Origin: DAOUAM01 sp034433305
Lineage (GTDB): Bacteria > Chloroflexota > Dehalococcoidia > Lucifugimonadales > DAOUAM01
NCBI GenBank assembly: GCA_034433305.1
Contig: DAOUAM010000028.1
Location: 1 to 64,000, forward strand
Direction of reading: 5' to 3'
DNA length: 64,000 bases
Shown here: positions 42,125-49,617 of the stretch, piece by piece
Numbering within the stretch: position 1 is the stretch's first letter
Layout of the letters: each line of letters opens with the position of its first letter
The notes under the pieces: model-generated
What the model was told of the DNA's origin: nothing
What the model saw: only the letters and a program-made list of their open reading frames with translations
Database searches by the model: none
Made by a program: the position numbers and the translations under genes

Positions 42125-42610
42125 CTAGGTGCCGAAGCGGACCTGCGCCACCTCGTCCTTGTACTCCACGCCCTTGGTGGCCCAGAAGATTTTGGCTACC
42201 TCGTCAACCTGGTCCACCAGTTGCTTGGCGGCATCCAGGTCCACAGACTGCTTGTTCTTGGATGCCAGCTTGTTGGCCTGCCAGACCTTGGTGTGCAGGT
42301 CAGGGTACTTCTGGACGTGCTCGGGGCGGAAGTAGTCGTGCCAGAGAATATCCAGCTCCCGCTTGGCTATCTCGGCGTGTTGCTCCTTGACAGCGATATA
42401 GCGGCATATGGTGTTCTGGTAAGCCTGGCGCTCGGCGGGGGAAGCGTTGCCGCCGGGTACCTGGAGCGCCTGGATGCGCATGACCATCTTGAGAACGGTC
42501 TGTGCTGCTATCTTGGCTATGATAGGGTCGTAGATGCCACAGGGAATGTCGCAGTGGGCGTGAGCGCTATGGATGGGCCAGCATCGCCTTAAGGCGGAAA
42601 GTACCTTCAT
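42125..42610 (-). CDS. sodN: nickel superoxide dismutase precursor
   Basis: 161-residue Ni-SOD. The diagnostic nickel hook HCDIPCGIY sits at residues 19-27: the His that becomes the mature N-terminus and coordinates Ni, then Cys2 and Cys6. It is preceded by an 18-residue leader (MKVLSALRRCWPIHSAHA) that must be removed to expose the His. The remainder is the four-helix bundle, with PAERQAYQNTICRYI and KRELDILWHDYF segments. It disproportionates superoxide. The gene is divergent from sodX, which encodes the expected maturation protease, 322 bases apart. GGAAGGGAG precedes the ATG. Confidence 0.93.
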   Translation of the reverse strand: MKVLSALRRCWPIHSAHAHCDIPCGIYDPIIAKIAAQTVLKMVMRIQALQVPGGNASPAERQAYQNTICRYIAVKEQHAEIAKRELDILWHDYFRPEHVQKYPDLHTKVWQANKLASKNKQSVDLDAAKQLVDQVDEVAKIFWATKGVEYKDEVAQVRFGT

Positions 42611-42932
42611 TGCTAGACTCCCTTCCTAGATGAGCTTTGGCGTCGTATGAAGATTACATGAATATGTGGCCCCGCGCAAGCCCTGGTGGCCCGTCGCCTG
42701 GCTGTACGAAGCGATGTGTTGCGCACGCGCCGGCGCGCCCGTAGAATGGAGGTAGCCGGGTAACCAGAATGGGGTATTTGCTTCACCCTCTGGGCATGGC
42801 ACAATTCACCCCCGTGGCTTCCTCTCGGCCAGGCCCTGCCGAGTCCCAGCTAGCCTGCAGGGCCTGGAAAGGCGCGGCGGCAGGTGTGACTGCCGGCCCC
42901 TCTTCCGGCCGAGCGGATGGACAACAGGACCC
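42611..42932. other. sodN-sodX divergent intergenic region
   Basis: No gene is seen in 322 bases. Only weak promoter candidates are present: on the minus strand TTGCGC with TAATCT at 17 bases for sodN, and on the plus strand TTGCTT with ACAATT at 17 bases for sodX. A GC-rich palindromic tract (GCGCGCCGGCGCGT region near 42725) lies between. No clear Nur or NikR site was recognised by eye. Confidence 0.4.
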
Positions 42933-43403
42933 TTGAGCGGGCTTCTGAAGCTCCTGACAAGTCAGCACTACGTGGTCCATGGCGACAGCATGAAGCCTGG
43001 CTTCGAGGCCGGCCAGTACCTGCTTGTAAGCCGCCGGGCCTATCGTGGGGCCAGCCCCGCCAGGGGGGACGTCGTCATAGTGCGCGACCCTACGCCGGGC
43101 AAGGACGAGGTGTCCTACCTGAAGCGTATCGTGGGGCTGCCTGGTGAGGAGGTCACCGTCAAGGAAGGCGTGGTGTTTATCAACGGCCAGCACCTGCCCG
43201 AGCCTTACCTCAGGGGCGCGCCGGCGGCCTTCGGACTGTCAGAGCAGACCTGGGTCCTGGGCCCGAGCCAGTACTTCGTCATGGGCGACAACAGGGTGAA
43301 GAGCACGGACAGCCGGGAGTTCGGGCCGGTGCCGCGCCAGCGTATAGTCGGCAAGGTGTGGTTCCGCTACTGGCCTCCCCGCGCCTGGGGCAGAATTGCC
43401 TAG
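42933..43403 (+). CDS. sodX: nickel-type superoxide dismutase maturation protease (S26 signal-peptidase-like)
   Basis: 156-residue S26-family serine protease. Catalytic Ser in VHGDSMKPGF (about residue 20), catalytic Lys in YLKRIVGLPGE, and the box YFVMGDNRVKSTDSREFGPV near the C-terminus. There is no obvious N-terminal transmembrane helix, which distinguishes the SodX type from housekeeping signal peptidase I. The divergent sodN gene carries an N-terminal leader ending just before the nickel hook, and SodX is known to trim it, so the assignment is strong. TTG 42933 is the start. Confidence 0.9.
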   Translation: MSGLLKLLTSQHYVVHGDSMKPGFEAGQYLLVSRRAYRGASPARGDVVIVRDPTPGKDEVSYLKRIVGLPGEEVTVKEGVVFINGQHLPEPYLRGAPAAFGLSEQTWVLGPSQYFVMGDNRVKSTDSREFGPVPRQRIVGKVWFRYWPPRAWGRIA

Positions 43404-43410
43404 CGTACCC

Positions 43411-43430
43411 AGGGCACGGCGCGTGGCCCT
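43411..43430. terminator. possible bidirectional hairpin between sodX and hemB
   Basis: AGGGCACG and CGTGGCCCT form an 8-bp stem with a one-base bulge and a small loop between two converging genes. There is no T-tract. Confidence 0.35.
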
Positions 43431-43439
43431 GACCAGACC

Positions 43440-44423
43440 TCAGCGCTCGGACGCGAGCCACTGGGCCACTTCCTTGGCGTGGTAGCTGATGATAATGTCG
43501 GCGCCGGCCCGCTTGATGGCCGTCAGGATTTCCAGGGTCACGCGCCGGCCATCAATCCACTCGTGCTCCGCCGCCGCTTTCACCATGGAGTACTCGCCGC
43601 TGACGTTGTAGGCCGCCAGGGGACAGGCGAACTGACGCCTGGCGGCGGCCAGCACATCCAGATACGCCAGGGCCGGCTTCACCATAACGATGTCAGCGCC
43701 CTCGTTGATGTCCAGCTCAATCTCCCGCAGGGCCTCGCGGGCGTTGGCCGGCTCCATCTGGTAAGCGCGGCGGTCGCCGAACTGGGGCGCCGACTGCGCC
43801 GCCACCCGGAACGGCCCGTAGAAGGCTGAGGCATACTTGGCCGAGTAGGCCATGATGGGCGTATCCCGGAAGCCGTGCTGGTCCAGCGCCTGCCGTATGG
43901 CCCTCACCTGGCCATCCATCATGGCCGAAGGCGCCACCACGTCGGCCCCGGCCTCGGCATGGGAGACGGCCATCCTGGCCAGGAGCTCCAGGGTGCTATC
44001 GTTGTCCACACGCCCATCCACCACGATACCACAGTGGCCGTGCTCTGTGTACTCGCACAGACACACGTCGGTAAACACCAGGAGCTCGGGCACCGTCTTT
44101 TTGATGACCCGGACGGCCTCCTGTACGATGCCATTGGCCTCGTAGGCCTCCGTCCCAAGGTCGTCCTTCCTGGCGGGGATGCCAAACAGCAGCACGCCCG
44201 GGATGCCCAACTCCGCGACCTCGCCAATTTCCGGTATGAGGCGGTCCAGGGAGAGTTGGAAGACGCCCGGCATGGGGCCTACCTCGTTATGGTTATCTCG
44301 GCCATGGGTGACAAACAGGGGATAGATGAAGTCGCTGGGCCGCAGGCGTGTCTCCTGCATCATTTGCCGCAGGGCCTGCGACTTGCGGAGCCTGCGAAGC
44401 CGGATTTCCGGGAAGCTACCCAT
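43440..44423 (-). CDS. hemB: delta-aminolevulinic acid dehydratase (porphobilinogen synthase)
   Basis: 327-residue HemB condensing two 5-aminolevulinates to porphobilinogen. Zinc-type Cys block DVCLCEYTEHGHCGIV, active-site Lys in YSAKYASAFYGPFR and MVKPALAYLD are all present. The ATG at 44423 has AGGAGGG 8 bases upstream and overlaps the end of cobA/hemD by 8 bases. Last gene of the operon; glutamyl-tRNA reductase and GSA aminotransferase genes for making 5-aminolevulinate are not in the window. Confidence 0.95.
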   Translation of the reverse strand: MGSFPEIRLRRLRKSQALRQMMQETRLRPSDFIYPLFVTHGRDNHNEVGPMPGVFQLSLDRLIPEIGEVAELGIPGVLLFGIPARKDDLGTEAYEANGIVQEAVRVIKKTVPELLVFTDVCLCEYTEHGHCGIVVDGRVDNDSTLELLARMAVSHAEAGADVVAPSAMMDGQVRAIRQALDQHGFRDTPIMAYSAKYASAFYGPFRVAAQSAPQFGDRRAYQMEPANAREALREIELDINEGADIVMVKPALAYLDVLAAARRQFACPLAAYNVSGEYSMVKAAAEHEWIDGRRVTLEILTAIKRAGADIIISYHAKEVAQWLASER

Positions 44424-45951
44424 GCGCTGCACCCTCCTGAGCAAAGTACCTCTCCAGCGCCTCTACCAGTCCAGGAATGGTGTGTTCCCTGGCTACTATA
44501 TCAACCTTCAGGCCAAGCTCTCTAGCAGTGGAGGCCGTCACTGGCCCTATGCAGGCGAAGGTGGCACGGGACAGCAGGGACAGGTCGCCCGCCAGGAGGT
44601 CTGCCAGGTTCCTGGCAGTGGAAGAACTGGTCAGAGTGACGATGTCTATACCCTCGGCCAGGACCTCCGCTGCGCGCCTCCGGGACGCCTCTGGCACCAC
44701 AGTCCTGTAGGCCGGCACCTCGTGTACCAGGGCGCCCTGGGCTACGAGGCGGTGGGCCAGGGCCTCGGGAGCTATGTCGGCCCTGGGCAGCAGCAGGCGC
44801 TTACCCGCCACACCTTGACGTTCCAGCGACGCGGCAACGGCCTCGGACAGGGCCTCTTCGGGCGTCAGGTCTGCCCTGATACCGCGCTGCCGCAGGGCCG
44901 CCGCCGTGGCCGGGCCGATGGCCGCCACCCTGGCGGCGCCAAAGGCCCTGGTATCCAGCCCCAGGGCATCCAGCCGCTGGAAGACAGCCTCGACAGCGTT
45001 GGCGCTGGTGAACACCACCCACTGGTAGCCGCTTCGCCCAAGGTCGCGCAGGGCCGCATCCAGCCCGGCGCAGTCCTCGAGGGCCTTTATTTCGATGGAG
45101 GGTAGCTCCAGGGGCAGCGCACCTCGCCTGGACAGGAGGTCGGACAGGGCGCTGGCCTGGGCACGCGACCTGGTGACCAGCACACGCTTGCCGAAAAGGG
45201 GCATTGTGTCGAACCACCGCAGCTTCTGGCGGAGGCCCACAACCTCCCCCACCACCGTCACAACGGGAGGCGACAGGTCAGCCTGTCGTGCCTTCTCCAC
45301 TATGTCGGACAGGGTGCCTGATACGGTGCGCTGGTAAGGCTCGGTGCCCCAGCGCACCAGGGCGACAGGCGTGTCCGGGGCGCGGCCGTGGCGCAGCAGG
45401 GCATCCACGATGTCGGCCAGGCCCTCCCATCCCATCAGCACCACCAGCGTGCCCTCAAGCCGGGCCAGTCTGTCCCAGGGAACGGCTGAGGCGTCCTTGC
45501 CCGGCGCCTCGCTGCCGGTGACGACGGTGAAGAAGGAGCCAAGCTCGCGGTGGGTGACGGGTATGCCGGCGTAGGCTGGGGCCGCCACGGCGGACGTGAC
45601 GCCCGGCACGACCTCGAAGGGGATGCCATCAGCCAGCAGCGCCTCGGCCTCCTCGCCGCCCCGGCCAAAGACGAAGGGGTCGCCTCCCTTGAGGCGCACC
45701 ACCTGCTTGCCCTCCCTGGCCCTGGCTGCCAGCAGAGCGTTGATGTCTTCTTGCCGGTTGCGGCGCTGGCCGGGGACCTTGCCGACGTCCACAAGCTCCG
45801 CGCCTGGCCGCGCCCGCCGCAGGAGCCTGCTGTCCACCAGGCGATCGTACACGACCACGTCGGCGGACTCCAGCAACTCCAGGCCTCTCACCGTGATGAG
45901 GCCTGGGTCGCCAGGGCCAGCGCCCACCAGGTAAACGGTGCCCGGTCTCAT
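44416..45951 (-). CDS. cobA/hemD: fused uroporphyrinogen-III C-methyltransferase / uroporphyrinogen-III synthase (CobA-HemD)
   Basis: 511-residue two-domain enzyme. Residues 1 to about 245 are SAM-dependent methyltransferase (SUMT): VYLVGAGPGDPGLIT, VVYDRLVD, VVRLKGGDPFVFGRGGEE, VVPGVTSAVAAPAYAGIPVTHR. After a short linker, HemD (about 255-505) cyclises hydroxymethylbilane to uroporphyrinogen III: GKRVLVTRSRAQASALSDLL, WVVFTSANAVEAVF and VTLTSSSTARNL. The fusion makes uro'gen III and immediately methylates it to precorrin-2, committing flux to siroheme/cobalamin/Ahb-heme. ATG 45951 overlaps the hemC stop (ATGA). Confidence 0.94.
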   Translation of the reverse strand: MRPGTVYLVGAGPGDPGLITVRGLELLESADVVVYDRLVDSRLLRRARPGAELVDVGKVPGQRRNRQEDINALLAARAREGKQVVRLKGGDPFVFGRGGEEAEALLADGIPFEVVPGVTSAVAAPAYAGIPVTHRELGSFFTVVTGSEAPGKDASAVPWDRLARLEGTLVVLMGWEGLADIVDALLRHGRAPDTPVALVRWGTEPYQRTVSGTLSDIVEKARQADLSPPVVTVVGEVVGLRQKLRWFDTMPLFGKRVLVTRSRAQASALSDLLSRRGALPLELPSIEIKALEDCAGLDAALRDLGRSGYQWVVFTSANAVEAVFQRLDALGLDTRAFGAARVAAIGPATAAALRQRGIRADLTPEEALSEAVAASLERQGVAGKRLLLPRADIAPEALAHRLVAQGALVHEVPAYRTVVPEASRRRAAEVLAEGIDIVTLTSSSTARNLADLLAGDLSLLSRATFACIGPVTASTARELGLKVDIVAREHTIPGLVEALERYFAQEGAAHG

Positions 45952-46886
45952 GGCCTGCCGCCCCCGGCCAGCATCTCCGTGGCGCCGGCCCTGAGCAGGG
46001 CTTCGGCAGCGGCACGGCCCGTCGCCTCCGGGCTGGAGGCCTCGCCCTGGAGCTTGACACGGACTACCCGGCTGCCGTCCGGGGCGCCGGCCATGGCCGA
46101 GATGCGCAATTCGTAGCCGTCCACCTGGGCATAGGCCGCCACGGGCACACGGCAACCGCCGCCTATGGCCGCCAGGAAGGCCCTCTCGGCCCGCACGGCG
46201 GTGCTGGTGGGCCAGTGGTCAATGGCGGCCAGCATGGCAAGGACTTCCTCAGCGTCGGCGCGGGCCTCCACTGCCAGGGCGCCCTGGCCCACGTCCGGCG
46301 TACACAGGTCTGGCGAGAGGTACTCGACGATCCTGCCCTCCATGCCCAAGCGCTGGATGCCGGCGGCGGCCAGTACGACGCCATCGTAGCTGTCGCCCAG
46401 GGCCTTGGCCAGCCGCGTGCCCACGTTGCCACGGATGGGCGGGAACTGCAAGTCGGGGCGCAGGGACTTGAGCTGGGCTATGCGCCGGGGGCTGCTGGTG
46501 CCCAGGCGCGCGCCAGAGGGCAGCCGGTCGAAGGGGAGGTCCCACCTGTCCACCAGAACGTCACGTGGGTCGCGGCGCTCACAGATGGCCCCTATGACCA
46601 GGCCCTCGGGCAGCGACGAGGGCAGGTCCTTGGCGCTGTGAATGGCCAGGTCTATCCCGCCACTGAGCAGGGCCTGCTCGATGTCTTTGACGAACATACC
46701 CCGCCCCAGGCTGAGCAGGGGCGCGTCCTTCTGCCTGTCGCCGCCGGTGGCCATGGGCACCACCGTGAACTCGGTAGCCGGGTACTGCGTCCGAAGGAGA
46801 CGCAGCACCTCCTCGTTCTGGGCCAGCGACAGCGGACTGGCGCGGGAGCCAACTTTGATATGCTTGCGAGCGGCCACGCGAGCCAT
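45948..46886 (-). CDS. hemC: porphobilinogen deaminase (hydroxymethylbilane synthase)
   Basis: 312-residue HemC polymerising four porphobilinogens. Start region KVGSRASPLSLAQNEEVL, catalytic Asp segment HSAKDLPSSLPEG, and the dipyrromethane cofactor Cys in AAIGGGCRVPVAAYAQ near the C-terminal third. Length is standard. It starts 2 bases after the upstream met8-like stop and its stop overlaps the cobA/hemD start, so it is translationally coupled on both sides. Confidence 0.95.
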   Translation of the reverse strand: MARVAARKHIKVGSRASPLSLAQNEEVLRLLRTQYPATEFTVVPMATGGDRQKDAPLLSLGRGMFVKDIEQALLSGGIDLAIHSAKDLPSSLPEGLVIGAICERRDPRDVLVDRWDLPFDRLPSGARLGTSSPRRIAQLKSLRPDLQFPPIRGNVGTRLAKALGDSYDGVVLAAAGIQRLGMEGRIVEYLSPDLCTPDVGQGALAVEARADAEEVLAMLAAIDHWPTSTAVRAERAFLAAIGGGCRVPVAAYAQVDGYELRISAMAGAPDGSRVVRVKLQGEASSPEATGRAAAEALLRAGATEMLAGGGRP

Positions 46887-46888
46887 CT

Positions 46889-47542
46889 CTAGTGGCTAGC
46901 AGAAGCGCCGACCCTGCCTTCCAGCAGGTCGGACAACAGGCCCTTCCTGGCCTCCTCGTACCTGCCAGCCTGGACCATGTCAAGTAGCTCTTCGGTGATG
47001 CACTTCTGCCAGTGGTCGGTATCTACCCGCACCCCCATGCGCCGCAGCTCCCTGCGGACGTCGGCCAGCAGGGGCGCCAGGTCTGCATACTCCAGGGTAC
47101 GGCTGCGGGCGAGCTCCTCGCGGAACTTGCGGGCCAGCGCCGGGCTGGCGCCGCCTGTGGACACGGCTATCGTCACCTCGCCGCGCCTGGCTATGGCCGG
47201 AGCGATGAAGGTACAGAGGTGAGGCACGTCCACCACGTTGAGCAGCACGTTGCGCTGCTCGGCCTCGGCGGCGATGCGCCTGTTTACCTGGTTGTCATCG
47301 GTGGCGGCGATGGCCAGGAAAGCTCCCTCCAGATCTCCGGGCTGGTAGGCCCGGGGCAGCCATTCCACCCTGCCCGCCCCGGCATGCTGGCGGACGCTGG
47401 CGTTGACCTCAGGGCTTATGACCACGACCCTGGCCTCGCACTCCAGCAGCTTGTGTACCTTTTCTTCGCCGACGTTGCCGCCGCCGACGACCACGCACTT
47501 GCGGTTGCGGACATCCAGGAACACCGGATAGTAAGCTGGCAA
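46889..47542 (-). CDS. precorrin-2 dehydrogenase/sirohydrochlorin ferrochelatase (Met8/CysG N-terminal type)
   Basis: 217-residue bifunctional-type enzyme: NAD-dependent oxidation of precorrin-2 to sirohydrochlorin, usually with iron insertion. Rossmann motif VVVGGGNVGEEKVHKLL at the N-terminus, ATDDNQVNRRIAAEA, and the Met8 dimerisation region STGGASPALARKFREEL. It is free-standing and not fused to the methyltransferase, which here is fused to HemD. TTG 47542 has GAGGGGA upstream and lies 15 bases after the ahbAB stop. Confidence 0.92.
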   Translation of the reverse strand: MPAYYPVFLDVRNRKCVVVGGGNVGEEKVHKLLECEARVVVISPEVNASVRQHAGAGRVEWLPRAYQPGDLEGAFLAIAATDDNQVNRRIAAEAEQRNVLLNVVDVPHLCTFIAPAIARRGEVTIAVSTGGASPALARKFREELARSRTLEYADLAPLLADVRRELRRMGVRVDTDHWQKCITEELLDMVQAGRYEEARKGLLSDLLEGRVGASASH

Positions 47543-47557
47543 CTTGTCCCCTCGATC

Positions 47558-48565
47558 CTAGACGAAATACTTGACCCGCGTCTTCTTGTACTCTCTGGTG
47601 CTGTACAGCAGCATGTAGTCGGCGATGCCCGTGGCCCTGGAGATTTCGCGGGCTACCTCCTGGCACTTCTCCTTGCTGGTGGCATGGATCATGGTGAAGT
47701 GGGTATAGTCCCAATCAGGGAAAGTGGGACGCTCGTAGCAGTGAGTGACCCACGGAGAGCTGGCCATAATCCTGCCCACTTCAACGGAGCGCTCAGGCGG
47801 GACCTTCCATACCACCATGGCGTTGGCCTTGAACCCGGCGCGCCTGTGGTGGAGCACCGCGCTGTACCGCCTCATGATGCCCCGCTGGCGCAGGGACTCG
47901 GCGATACCGAAAAGCTCCCGCTGGCTCATGCCCAGGCGCTGGGCCATGGGCTCGAAGGGGCGGGACACCAGTGGCAGGTCTTCTTGCAGCTCGCGCACCA
48001 CCCGCACTTCCAGGTCGGTCACGGGCTGGGGCTGCCGCCAGGCGTCGCTGTCGGCGGTGTGATAGCCATCCGGGCTATAGTAGTCGTAGGCCGCGCCCTG
48101 CTCCTTCACCATGTCAAAGTTGACGCCGATCTTGAAGAAGCGTATGGTCGGCATCAGCCGGTAGGCTTCTGCGCCACCCCGACGGGCCATGTCCTCGACC
48201 GTGGCCTCCAGGCTCTCGCCGGGCGGCACCGCCACGGTGAACCACAGGTTGAAGGGGCCGTTGCGAGCGTAGTTGTGGCTCACGCCAGGGTGCTCGTTGA
48301 TCAGCCGCGCGCCAGCATCGAGCTTGTCGGGTGGGAAGCGCATTGCCACCAGGACAGACTTGTAGCCAAGTCGCCTGGTATCGAATATGGCGCTTATCTG
48401 GCGGACAACGTGTCTATCTTTCAGGGACTGAATACGCGAAATGACCTCGGCTTCTGGCACCTCCAGGGCCTGGCCAATGTGCTGGAACGGCACTTCGACT
48501 AGAGGGAAGGAAGACTGTATGATGTTAAGGAGCTGGCGATCGGTCAGGTCCAGTTGGGAGACCAT
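47558..48565 (-). CDS. fused siroheme decarboxylase (AhbA-AhbB type, Lrp/AsnC-like)
   Basis: 335-residue protein made of two tandem AsnC/Lrp-like modules (about residues 1-165 and 175-335). Each has an N-terminal winged-helix start (LTDRQLLNIIQSSFPLVEVPFQHIGQALEV and VTDLEVRVVRELQEDLPLVSRPFEPMAQRLGM, in parts) and a ligand-binding half. The preceding genes make siroheme, and the family (AhbA/AhbB, NirDLGH) decarboxylates siroheme at C12 and C18 to didecarboxysiroheme. This opens the alternative heme route (or heme d1). AhbC and AhbD are not in the window. An Lrp-type regulator is the weaker alternative. It is the first gene of the operon. Confidence 0.88.
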   Translation of the reverse strand: MVSQLDLTDRQLLNIIQSSFPLVEVPFQHIGQALEVPEAEVISRIQSLKDRHVVRQISAIFDTRRLGYKSVLVAMRFPPDKLDAGARLINEHPGVSHNYARNGPFNLWFTVAVPPGESLEATVEDMARRGGAEAYRLMPTIRFFKIGVNFDMVKEQGAAYDYYSPDGYHTADSDAWRQPQPVTDLEVRVVRELQEDLPLVSRPFEPMAQRLGMSQRELFGIAESLRQRGIMRRYSAVLHHRRAGFKANAMVVWKVPPERSVEVGRIMASSPWVTHCYERPTFPDWDYTHFTMIHATSKEKCQEVAREISRATGIADYMLLYSTREYKKTRVKYFV

Positions 48566-48791
48566 GCTTCATCCTCAGCGGCGCAGCATGCTGGTGGCAG
48601 ATGGGCCAGCCCGCGGCTCCACGCCAGCGCCATCGGCGGACGCGGGGCCTGGTCACACACCTATTGTAGGTTAGCACGGGCCTCCTTTTGAGGTCAACGG
48701 CACAGAAGGGCCGGGACGGCGCGGCAGTGCAGCACACGGGGCCTCGTTTCGAGCCAAGGCCGCCTGTCCATCTAGATAAGGGGGTAAGGCA
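48566..48791. other. divergent intergenic region, ahbAB operon / pcm
   Basis: A 226-base stretch without a gene. On the minus strand TTGACC at 48688-48693 and TACAAT at 48663-48668 are present but 24 bases apart, which is too far for one standard promoter. No terminator is seen. Confidence 0.35.
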
Positions 48792-49427
48792 CTGGAGGAC
48801 GCCAAGCGCCGTCTGCTAGACCGCCTCCGCAGGGAGGTGGGGGATGAGCGGGTCATCGAGGCCATGGAACGAGTGCCACGAGAAGCCTTCGTGCCTGCGG
48901 CCCGCGCCCACCTGGCCTACGAGGATATACCCCTGGAGATAGGCGAAGGCCAGACCATCTCCCAGCCTTTCATCATCGCCTTCATGGTCAGCGCCCTGGA
49001 AGTCAGGCGGACTGACAGGGTGCTGGAGATAGGCACCGGCAGCGGCTACCAGGCGGCGGTGCTGGCGGAGTTGGCGGCCCAGGTCGTGACCGTGGAGCGC
49101 ATAAGGTCGCTGACGGACTCGGCCAGGGAGCGGCTGGCTTCCCTTGGCTACACCAACATTCAGGTCATGCTGGCCGAGGCAAGGCTGGGCTGGCCCAGGG
49201 ACGCACCCTACGATGCCATCATCGTGGCGGCCGCGGCCCCGACGCTACCACGGGTGCTTATGGGCCAGATGGCCGATGGTGGCAGGCTGGTGGTCCCGGT
49301 CGGCTCCCGGGAGTCCCAGGAGCTGATGAAGGTCACCAGGTCGGCGCAGACCTACTCGGTGAGGACGCTGGGGCCGTGCCGGTTTGTCCCGCTGATAGGC
49401 GAAGGCGCCTGGCCGGAAGAGGCCTAG
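48792..49427 (+). CDS. pcm: protein-L-isoaspartate O-methyltransferase, probable CTG start
   Basis: 211-residue SAM methyltransferase repairing isoaspartyl residues in aged proteins. VPREAFVPAARAHLAYEDIPLEIGEGQTISQPFIIAFM (in parts) and the SAM motif RVLEIGTGSGYQAAVLAEL identify Pcm. The family begins with a helix like RRxLLDxLRxxGI-x-D-x-RVxxAM, and here EDAKRRLLDRLRREVGDERVIEAM reads directly from CTG 48792, preceded by AAGGGGG and AAGG. The first conventional start, GTG 48837, would remove that helix. So a CTG start is preferred but not proven. Confidence 0.83.
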   Translation: MEDAKRRLLDRLRREVGDERVIEAMERVPREAFVPAARAHLAYEDIPLEIGEGQTISQPFIIAFMVSALEVRRTDRVLEIGTGSGYQAAVLAELAAQVVTVERIRSLTDSARERLASLGYTNIQVMLAEARLGWPRDAPYDAIIVAAAAPTLPRVLMGQMADGGRLVVPVGSRESQELMKVTRSAQTYSVRTLGPCRFVPLIGEGAWPEEA

Positions 49428-49539
49428 CCACCAGCAGCCGGACAGCCCTCGCCCAGGGCCGCGAGCACGATGCCATGCCCCTCAGGACAGAAATTGTCGA
49501 GGTAGAATCTGGCCCTGGACACGACAGGAACACTTCGGG

Positions 49540-49568
49540 TTGCTACTGAGTATGCCCTCTTCTATACT
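49540..49568 (+). promoter_or_regulatory. promoter of gatB operon
   Basis: TTGCTA (49540-49545), 17 bases, TATACT (49563-49568); predicted start near 49575, 43 bases before the gatB ATG. The rest of 49428-49617 is featureless. Confidence 0.6.
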
Positions 49569-49617
49569 CATGCCGTAGGATGCATAAGCTGCAGTACGAC
49601 CGAGGTGATGCTGTCCC

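Noticed and set aside
42611..42932. Nur-type operator between sodN and sodX
   Set aside because: No TTGCAA-spaced repeat or similar palindrome could be seen by eye.
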